A DNA stretch of 15,673 nt, from positions 1 through 15,673 of the forward strand of contig JADGIF010000185.1 of the NCBI GenBank assembly GCA_018985225.1. The letters are read 5' to 3'. The translations under genes were made by a program, and so were the position numbers. The stretch comes from Amoeboradix gromovi (lineage: Eukaryota; Sanchytriomycota; Sanchytriomycetes; Sanchytriales; Sanchytriaceae). The stretch's first letter is position 1, and each line of letters starts with the position of its first letter. Shown in pieces: positions 1-6,173 of the stretch. The notes below the pieces were generated by a model that was given only the letters and a program-made list of their open reading frames with translations, was not told the origin of the DNA and searched no databases.

Positions 1-2
1 GC

Positions 3-152
3 AATTGTCATTTGGAGATAGATAGAGGCCATACCGCAGCAAGGAACAAATACACCAAGTATCTTCATCCTTATTCAATCCCGCCTAAATGTAGTGAAAG
101 TGTTAGTATTGCCTTACTTGCCTTCAGTTATGCAATGCGAATCGATACCTAA
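3..152 (+). pseudogene. TnpB/Fanzor-like nuclease, C-terminal end (copy A)
   Basis: This is the last 49 codons of a TnpB/Fanzor2-like RNA-guided nuclease, cut by the left window edge, ending at TAA 150-152. The start reads N-C-H-L-E-I-D-R-G-H-T-A-A-R-N, matching the family pattern in which the last cysteine of the zinc ribbon is followed by the RuvC-III motif RDxNAxxN. The aspartate of that motif, a catalytic residue in the family, is glycine here, so a product would be expected to be inactive. The same region reappears on the minus strand near 8600-8650 and, more decayed, near 1743 and 9900. The frame stays open through the start of the conserved right-end segment, as in TnpB genes whose 3' end overlaps the guide RNA. 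The rest of the gene lies outside the window, so I cannot tell whether upstream parts are intact. Confidence 0.75.
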
Positions 153-210
153 TTATCCCAAACTATACACTAGGGGAAATAGCAAGAAATCCTAGGAGTG
201 CTCGTGCAAC
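76..210 (+). ncRNA. TnpB right end / omega-RNA-like segment (copy A)
   Basis: The segment begins with the same CAATCCCGCCT block as the copies at 2017 and 8589 (minus). It continues through a diverged GTGAAAGTGTTAGTATTGCC and ends with AGAAATCCTAGG, aligning to AGAAATCAGG in the other copies. In TnpB/Fanzor elements this position, overlapping the 3' end of the nuclease gene, encodes the guide RNA scaffold. The middle is the most diverged of the better copies, so a functional RNA is unlikely. The recognisable end abuts the ATG of the RING gene at 211. Confidence 0.45.
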
Positions 211-1404
211 ATGCTCTTATTTCATATCTTAAGCTTTTGCAGAAGCACGAATTGTAAAATAAAAGCCAGGTTATATCGGGATTACGTCTTTGATAATGCT
301 GGGACTTCTATTAGGCAGGATTTTGAAGGATTAGGTGATCAGTATTTCACTTGCCTCTATAATTTGCAGTCTGGCTGTACATTGAATGTGACTAATTCCA
401 TAGTAAAGCTTTTCGCTCTTTTGCCTTCAGGTAATCCTCATTTTTTAGAACAGTGCTTGGCAGAGTTAAAATCTGAAATGCAAATACTAGTTGAGCCCCC
501 TGAGGTTTATCATGCTTTAGAAAGTGATCCCTTAAAGTCTTGTTCAAGTAACCCAGAGCAAAAGCGACTTACTAAGAGGCATTTAATCCGGACAAATCTT
601 TCAGCACTTATCCTGTATGCTTTGGACGGAGAAGTTGGAGATTTACTTTCGATTCACAATAAGGTATTATTGAATATTATCGTCATAGCAGTAAACAACT
701 GCTTTAATTACTCGATAAATAGAGCTGGACTCGGTGTTGCTTACATACAATTCCATTTTAGCATCAAAGTTTCCGCCGATGACTACATTCAACTACTTTC
801 AAATAAGTCTGCTTATAAAAAGTATTGGAAAAGTCTCAAGGACTTCAACACTAGAGACATGAAAGCAGTCATGAAAGACGAGCCAATACTAAATCTCTAC
901 AATCGTCAAAATGAGGTTGATAGGAAATTGTATTACCAACTTCTCTTTGGCATCCTCAAGAAATGCTTTCAATTTATAAAAAAAGACAGTACTGAAAACC
1001 TTCGAAATCTGTTGACCAAGTACTTGAAAAGCATAAAGAAAATAAAAGATGTAGAATTACAGAATTCTGAACACTTGTTAGGTATTGGGTTTTTAATTCT
1101 GAAGAGATTTGGAAACAAAAATGACGCAATGGCAGCAATGGCAGCACTGACATTTAATTCGTCTCCAAAAAATGAACAAGGTACGGAAACCTTTAGATAT
1201 AAATTTATAATGAGGCTGAATAAGTTCCTTGAAAGTTGCAGTATATGTTACAATTCATTGATCGATAACACAGATGCAGTCTCGCTGCTACAATGTAATC
1301 ATATCTTTCATAATAAATGCATCAGCGAATGGTTAGAGAAAGAGAATACTTGCCCGCTATGCAGAGCCGAAGTTCAGAGTAATACTCATATTGATTGCAT
1401 TTGA
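211..1404 (+). CDS. RING-H2 finger protein, probable E3 ubiquitin ligase
   Basis: Intact 397-codon frame, no introns needed. The last 55 residues hold a complete C3H2C3 (RING-H2) finger: C343, C346, C362, H364, H367, C370, C381 and C384, with CNHIFHNKC and CPLC at the usual spacing and the W of EWLEKENTCP where such fingers contact the E2 enzyme. RING-H2 domains recruit ubiquitin-loaded E2 enzymes, so ubiquitin ligase activity is the likely role. Residues 1-340 are mostly helical, with no signal peptide or obvious membrane segment, and match no family I recognise; substrate and location are unknown. The ATG at 211 is the first in frame. A CTTTTGCAG at 232-240 resembles a 3' splice site, so the first ten or so codons could be intronic. 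The gene starts directly after TnpB right end A. Confidence 0.85.
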   Translation: MLLFHILSFCRSTNCKIKARLYRDYVFDNAGTSIRQDFEGLGDQYFTCLYNLQSGCTLNVTNSIVKLFALLPSGNPHFLEQCLAELKSEMQILVEPPEVYHALESDPLKSCSSNPEQKRLTKRHLIRTNLSALILYALDGEVGDLLSIHNKVLLNIIVIAVNNCFNYSINRAGLGVAYIQFHFSIKVSADDYIQLLSNKSAYKKYWKSLKDFNTRDMKAVMKDEPILNLYNRQNEVDRKLYYQLLFGILKKCFQFIKKDSTENLRNLLTKYLKSIKKIKDVELQNSEHLLGIGFLILKRFGNKNDAMAAMAALTFNSSPKNEQGTETFRYKFIMRLNKFLESCSICYNSLIDNTDAVSLLQCNHIFHNKCISEWLEKENTCPLCRAEVQSNTHIDCI

Positions 1405-1506
1405 ATGTCAGTATCAAAACAATTCTTATTAATATTAGATGATAAACATCTAATCATAGATGCTTCATTACCTATACTGCGATGACAATTGGCCGAGTTC
1501 ATAAAT

Positions 1507-1704
1507 TTATCTGAAGCATTCTAAGCCATGGATCAACCTGTCTCGACAATAAAAAATTGGAGGCCACAAATTTGAATAAACTAAGAAAACTCGTTTGTCT
1601 TTGGAAAGACACTCAAAATTATTCAATTTAGTGATCAAGTCATTTATAGTGGTTTCATGACCTCTATATTGAAAATTTTCCTCTTTTTGAGTCTTTTGAA
1701 TCAA
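1507..1704 (-). other. Possible short coding remnant, unknown
   Basis: A 65-codon open stretch on the minus strand with no ATG at its start and a stop in frame just upstream. The composition is polar, rich in K, E and N, as in the real genes nearby (for example NDLITKLNNFECLSKDK). I recognise no domain. It lies between the RING gene and TnpB remnant B and could be the tail of a decayed gene or chance. Confidence 0.2.
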
Positions 1705-1742
1705 ATTTAATCAAAGTAATCATTCAAAAAGTCCTAGAGCCA

Positions 1743-1850
1743 AATGGAAGCAAAGAGCTTATATTTCAATATATCTAGCATTCTTCAATCTACAGGGTAG
1801 AGTATGTGTGAGTAATCACTATAACAGCGTGACAAGTACTGCTTGATACA
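1743..1850 (+). mobile_element. TnpB 3'-end remnant (copy B)
   Basis: A heavily diverged copy of the TnpB tail and right end. ATGGAAGCAAAGAGC aligns to ATGGCAACAAGGAAC of the minus-strand copy near 8620, ATTCTTCAATC to ccTTATTCAATC, and GTGTGAGTAATCACTATAAC to GCGTGAGCAATCACTGTAAC. Order and spacing match the other copies, so this is a separate old insertion rather than a chance match. No coding capacity remains. The recognisable part stops before the AGAAATCAGG block found at the ends of the other copies. Confidence 0.5.
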
Positions 1851-1924
1851 CTCTAAATACTTGGTTTGCTATCAAGTCAGCGTAAGATTATGTTGAATAA
1901 ATTATTTATTGAGATTTTTTTGAA

Positions 1925-2016
1925 TTTTTATATTATTACATGAATTTTCCAGATTTTTCCAATACTTTAAACACTAGATATTCATTTTCACAAGTGGTAA
2001 ATGGAATACATGGATG
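1925..2016 (+). repeat. Repeated TnpB-associated coding module, copy 1
   Basis: The plus-strand frame reads FPDFSNTLNTRYSFSQVVNG and is closely related to FPDFSNSSNTRYSSFSQMVNG on the minus strand near 8950-9030. The two copies differ by one whole codon, and about half of the changed codons are synonymous in this frame, a sign of past coding. In both places the module lies on the 5' side of a TnpB right end in the same orientation, so it is probably part of the same element. I do not recognise the protein. Here it joins straight to the right end at 2017, with the TnpB C-terminus missing. Confidence 0.55.
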
Positions 2017-2130
2017 CAATCCCGCCTCAAGGAAGTGAAAGCGTGAGCAATCACTTTAACGGAGTAAGCGCTGCTAGTTTCTCTGTGGCAATTCTCCAAT
2101 TTCTTGGAAATCAGGACTTTTAACAAGGAA
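2017..2130 (+). ncRNA. TnpB right end / omega-RNA-like segment (copy C)
   Basis: This is one of the two best-preserved copies of the element's right end. It aligns almost without gaps to the minus-strand segment 8589-8475, sharing CAATCCCGCCTCA, GTGAAAGCGTGAGCAATCAC, TAACGGAG, CTGCTAGTTTC, GAAATCAGGACTT and AACRAGGAA. The length is nearly equal (114 versus 115 bp). Position and conservation beyond the protein-coding part fit the guide-RNA scaffold that TnpB/Fanzor elements carry at their 3' end. GTG and CAC flank a GCGTGAGC core that could form a small hairpin. Transcription cannot be judged from sequence. Confidence 0.6.
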
Positions 2131-2379
2131 TATTTAAAATTTCAATGTATCCTGTTGACTGTAGCCTTAAAAAGGCTATGACTAAATAGCTCGTGTATTA
2201 TGGGAAAAGTCCTAAGTTCGTATACCGATTTATTGTATGTAACTTGGCTACTTTTGTTCAATACCCTTAGCAAAGTGCTGGTTACAATTAGTTTAAACAA
2301 ATTAACTTGACTAGTTTTGTAATATTTATTGAAGCATATTATGAATAGTCGCAATCGGAATAGGTCAACCTTGACCAAT

Positions 2380-2634
2380 TTATTTGCTGCAGTGAGATTG
2401 TGTACAACTACGGAGTATGCATTTCATAGTAAGCAGCTCCTGCTTTTTATTTTCCAAGGAATTTATGGATGTCAATAGAAGCGATTTACTTTTGCCTACA
2501 AACTTTATAGCTTCATCAAGCAGTTTTACAGCAACCGGCTCATCCGAATATTTGTATTTTGTAAATAGATTAATAAACGCGATATTAGTCTTGATTGAAT
2601 CAAAGTTGTAGTCAAGTGAACATGGCTTAAAAGA
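2380..2634 (-). pseudogene. Possible coding remnant, unknown protein
   Basis: An 84-codon open frame without an ATG at its 5' end, following an in-frame TAG at 2635-2637. The text has the composition of a helical protein (for example AVKLLDEAIKFVGKSKSLLL and NSLENKKQELL) and looks more protein-like than the plus-strand frame over the same bases. It could be the last exon or a broken piece of a gene. No domain is recognised and no splice partner was found. Confidence 0.3.
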
Positions 2635-2961
2635 CTATTAACTGAAAATTATTTTGGAGTGTTTGTGAATCTAAGCCGACCTCAAATAAGAAATTGTCAT
2701 TTTCTTAAATAATGATGCATCGCATGATAGATTAAAAAGAGGCCCGAGTCTCGCATCCCAGTATGCAGCTCAAGGTCAATATGCATAAGAAATTCATCTG
2801 CTGAATTTATTAAAGTTATGTATGATTCATGAGAGGTTTAACATCTGGCGGTAGCTGTACACTGAGACTAGAGGCCATCGTGCTTAGCAGAAGGGCCCTG
2901 GTACCTGAGAAATACCTATTCTAATTTTGTGTCTACTTTGTGAGATGCTGATCACCTACAA
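2635..2961. other. Intergenic, nothing recognised
   Basis: No convincing reading frame, RNA gene or repeat was seen. The section 2735-2920 is somewhat richer in G and C than its surroundings (AGAGGCCCGAGTCTCGC near 2740, AGAAGGGCCCTGGTACC near 2890), which may mark old inserted DNA. I found no second copy of it in this window. Confidence 0.4.
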
Positions 2962-3984
2962 TCATTTACTAGTAACATACGTGCCGTTGTTCATTTCTTT
3001 AATTATCGCAGTATAGTCTATTCTAGCGCTACTAGATATTTTTGGTATGCTCTTGTTCACAGACTTTGTCAGATCTTCTACCTTTGGTGTGCTACCAGGC
3101 TTTTGAGTTATCTTTTTAAGCAACTGCCCTTCTCTACCATTTCTTCCAAATAAGGAATTATTATTACCACGACCAACCATCCTGCACTTTGCATATATCA
3201 ATTTGTGTTCAGTATGTTGGAACATTTTGATACAAAAGTCGCAAATATCGAGTCTTGATAGAAGCACCAGCGTACATGTACTTGGATTGCCCTTGTTTAC
3301 ATCGTATAGATAGTACTGAAGGAAATATTCACTCTGATGCACAATAGTAGGATAAGTAGTATTTTTGTTTGGGAATCTCTATCGCAAATCTTTGAAACTA
3401 AAACTCCGAAATCCACGATATTCTTAAAACTCTCCAACTTTGTCGGACAAATATCCTTAGCAACGTCATGAATTTTCTTTAAATCAAATGCATTGCTGTC
3501 AAACTTTTTATCAAGTGCAATTAATTTTCTTAGAGCTTCGTTTAAGCCTTTGTCAATCTCGTTTATGCATCTCCGAATATCTGTTAGTTTAATACATGTA
3601 TTGTACTTTGGAATCGCATCATTAAACTTTTTAAATAAACGCTGCGAGTCCAATTGATATCTGCCTTGTTTTTTTACCTTTTGTCTCTTCTGTCGAGCCA
3701 TTTGCCCATGGAATAAAGACGCACTCTGCGACATTCTTCGGCTTACAACCTACTATAAAATATTCTTTCATTGGTATCAACACACCATATTTGTCGCAAT
3801 AGAAAGCAATAACAGAACTGCATTTTGAGTCTTTCTTAATGGAGTCGAAATGAGAATTTGACTCCATCTCAATTCTTTGGAAGTTCCTGTAATTATCTTT
3901 GCCTATATCCATCTGCAAAATTAGTGGATCTGTGTCGTTCAGAGTTTTTTGGAATCTCTTTGAGTGCAAGGTTGGCAATAGCAT
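2962..3984 (-). pseudogene. Deaminase-like protein gene with two frameshifts
   Basis: Three minus-strand frames follow one another as one gene. Frame one covers 3984 to about 3670, frame two runs to about 3375, and frame three ends at the TGA at 2962. The switches fall at an A7 run (T7 on the plus strand, 3669-3675) and near GATTCCC (about 3371-3377). Each could be explained by one base gained or lost in a homopolymer. The third part contains HQSEYFLQYYL (from 3339), then RLDICDFCIKMF with a CxxC (3243-3232). This order, a histidine/glutamate helix then CxxC, resembles cytidine-deaminase-fold proteins, including families used as effectors in bacterial polymorphic toxins and found in fungi. 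The usual HxE is HxxE here, so zinc binding is uncertain. The N-terminal 200 residues are unrecognised. It is either decayed or carries sequencing errors; the deaminase call is tentative. Confidence 0.4.
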
Positions 3985-4016
3985 TGAAAAGTTATCATAG
4001 TTCCCGTAGTGTCAAG
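3985..4016. promoter_or_regulatory. Very short divergent intergenic region
   Basis: Only 32 bp separate the first ATG of the minus-strand deaminase-like gene (3984) from the ATG of the plus-strand gene at 4017. If both starts are right, the two genes share promoter elements, or each promoter lies inside the other gene. The minus-strand gene may instead start at a later methionine, at about 3910 or 3865. Confidence 0.3.
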
Positions 4017-4787
4017 ATGAGCTGCTCTCTCAAAACCAAAATAGATGAAGCCTTGAATGAGATAACCTTTAAAAATTTAAGAGATTGCCTGGGTAGCATT
4101 CCCAACGATCAACTTGAGGTTGCGGAGCCTCAAGATATCATCACTCTGATAACAATGAATAACCCAAAGGACTTGTTGCTAGCAAAGCTTTTTATTAAGC
4201 AAGTATTCAAAAAGGATCAGTCTCCAAAAATTTCCATTAAATCTGACAAAAATAAGTCAATATCCTTGGATTATCAAGGCAAGTGTCAATCCAGTGCATT
4301 TAAACAGCAAAACGAAGATTTCATAAACTTCAATGACATAATGAGATCTTTAAGCAAATTTGCTACTCCAAATCTTGTTTATTTGAACTTCAGTCAAAGT
4401 TACTTGCTTGAAGAAGATTTGGGGATTATTATTAATATTTTAAATGATTATAAAAATATTGAAGCGATTGATCTTGAAGCCAACAGAATTAATTTGGACG
4501 GAACTCGGCAACTTAAACGTTTGGACGACATTTTCCTCCGCAACAAAAGCGTCCAAATCAACTTTAATGGCAATTATTGCGAAACTGATGGAAAAGTACT
4601 TAAACACGTCTACGGAGAAAAGGATAGCGCGCTGGCAAAGGGATACATTTGGATATATGAATCCTGGCTAAGTGGGGAGGGCTGGAAAGAACTTTTGAAG
4701 GTATTCGAATTAGAAGCATTAGCTGAAGAAATTGAAAGATCACATAGAAAATTCTTTGAAACAAGAAATAAATATAGCCATACGTAA
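4017..4787 (+). CDS. Unknown 256-residue protein with LRR-like strands
   Basis: Intact frame from ATG 4017 to TAA 4785-4787. Upstream codons are also open, but the ATG beginning MSCSLKTKIDEAL gives the most protein-like start. Residues 1-70 are helical and charged, and 70-100 are a lysine/serine-rich linker. Residues 119-190 contain strand-plus-asparagine patterns (LVYLNFSQSYL, IEAIDLEANRI, VQINFNGNYC) spaced like leucine-rich repeats of the ribonuclease-inhibitor type. The C-terminal 50 residues form a charged helix. There is no signal peptide or membrane segment. LRRs usually bind other proteins, but two or three weak repeats do not prove the fold. AATAAA occurs near 4929. It is divergent from the deaminase-like gene 32 bp away, so a functional pairing is possible but unproven. 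Confidence 0.65.
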   Translation: MSCSLKTKIDEALNEITFKNLRDCLGSIPNDQLEVAEPQDIITLITMNNPKDLLLAKLFIKQVFKKDQSPKISIKSDKNKSISLDYQGKCQSSAFKQQNEDFINFNDIMRSLSKFATPNLVYLNFSQSYLLEEDLGIIINILNDYKNIEAIDLEANRINLDGTRQLKRLDDIFLRNKSVQINFNGNYCETDGKVLKHVYGEKDSALAKGYIWIYESWLSGEGWKELLKVFELEALAEEIERSHRKFFETRNKYSHT

Positions 4788-5299
4788 ATTTGCAGCCCAA
4801 AGACCTGTTCCCATTCCTCTTTAGCACATATTTTAATTTGTACAGGTTGATATTTCGCAACAGTTTCTTTTTGTTAAAATAGTTTGCCTTGCATATTAAA
4901 ATGTAGGATGGCCGCTTTACTCAATAGCGAATAAAATTTGAGTTGTTCTTAACATTTACGACTGCAACAACTAGGTTTGGTGCTGTTATTAGTCGGAATT
5001 AGAAAATTTATCGGAATTTAATTTAATAAATGATATATCGTTATTGCATGAATTTTACCACTCCGCACTACTCCCGTTCTGTAGTTTTCTAATTGGATAG
5101 CAGTTCTGTAATCATGTCAGCAGCGCTTGAAGAACACGTGTAAACATAAATGAAAGATATTGACCGCTGAAGATTAGTCTGGGTTGTTCCAAAATAGACA
5201 GTTCTTAAAATAAACGATTTTGTAGCATACATATTATAGTAATATTATTGCATTTTCAATATACATGCAGACGGCATTTGTTTCTTTTTTCATTTAATA
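4788..5299. other. Intergenic region upstream of IS607 recombinase remnant
   Basis: AT-rich sequence without a convincing coding frame. It contains an AATAAA near 4929 that could serve the gene ending at 4787. The left end of the IS607-like element should lie in the right part of this stretch, but I could not define it because no second copy of a left end is available in the window. Confidence 0.4.
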
Positions 5300-5938
5300 A
5301 TGGTTTCAGAGGAATACAATGCAGAGATATTATGCGAAATTGAAAGAACTCGAAGTTTGTCAGAGTTGCTACAGTCAAGAAGGAATTCGATGTTTCCCGA
5401 TACGCAGTCGCGATGATGGGCAGTGGAAGGAAAGATCGAGTATATCAAGACGCCAGAGGGAAATGGATTGCACTCAACCAATAACATTAGACACCTGTTG
5501 GGATAATGCAGCGTCGAAGAGAAAAAGAATTCATTTGTATACTGCAGAGTTAGCTCCCAACACCAAAAGGAAGATCTCGAGCACCAGGTACTTTGAATGC
5601 AAGAGCGGTGTCCAGGTACTGAAAGCATCAAGGATGTAGGATTTGGAGTCAATTTCAAGCGACATGGATTTGCAAGACTCCTCAAGCTTGTACAGGAGAA
5701 CGCGGTGGGGAAAATCACGATTGCATACAAAGACTGATTGTGCCGCTTCAGATACGAGTTACTTGAAGACTTCTGTAGATATCATGGAACTGAAATCGTG
5801 GTTCTCAATGCGACCGAAAATGACCCCGGTCGAGAGCTCGCTGACGACTTACTTACCATCTGTAATGTCTTTGTTGTAACCAAACATGGACGAAGAGCTG
5901 CGAGAAACAAAAAGAAAGACGAAAAGCGGTTTGGATAA
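5300..5938 (+). pseudogene. IS607-family serine recombinase (TnpA) pseudogene
   Basis: One frame from 5417 to the TAA at 5936-5938 carries nearly a whole IS607 transposase. First comes the recognition part of the MerR-like DNA-binding domain (WAVEGKIEYIKTPEGN, from 5417), preceded in the next frame by EFDVSRYAVAM (5383-5415). Then comes the catalytic YCRVSS (5540-5557) with the nucleophilic serine present, followed by QKEDLEHQV, NFKRHGF, YELLEDFCRYHGTEIVVLN and ADDLLTICNVFVV. The order and wording match IS607 TnpA, which moves the element through serine recombination. Breaks are one extra base near 5416 and stops at TAA 5504-5506, TGA 5594-5596 and TGA 5735-5737. The last replaces the arginine of the family motif KDRLxRF, consistent with CGA to TGA. 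The likely start is ATG 5300, in a frame that would need another shift. No TnpB follows directly. Confidence 0.85.
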
Positions 5939-6167
5939 TTGAACAAGAGCAAATAAAATCCTGGTAATGCGGTTATAATAACCAAAGAGATATCAATCAA
6001 GGTAAGAATATGCCTAAATGATATCCACACAAGTTGTCTAAACTTAGAGTAATGTGAACTCTGAAATATTCCAAATCTTCGCAATTAACGTAGGCGGTAG
6101 TGATTCCATACGCAATATAATAATCCATTACCGAAAAATGTGCAAAAGTTTACTTTAAAGATAATAA

Positions 6168-6173
6168 TTTATT
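6168..6173 (-). promoter_or_regulatory. Polyadenylation signal AATAAA of the RT-like gene
   Basis: On the minus strand the terminal codons read GAA TAA ATT, so the stop codon lies inside a canonical AATAAA. This supports 6169 as the true 3' end of the gene. Confidence 0.4.

Noticed and set aside
3700-3760. A 28-bp GT-AG intron in the deaminase-like gene (GTAGGT...CGCAG on the minus strand) that would also join frames one and two
   Set aside because: It is too short for a spliceosomal intron in fungi, and one base in the A7 run at 3669-3675 explains the shift more simply.
4600-4860. Minus-strand 86-codon frame overlapping the LRR-like gene
   Set aside because: It has no recognisable motif, and the plus-strand frame is longer with a convincing protein composition.
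5290-5730. Minus-strand 146-codon frame over the recombinase region
   Set aside because: It is the antisense of the IS607 TnpA remnant, whose domain motifs are clear on the plus strand.
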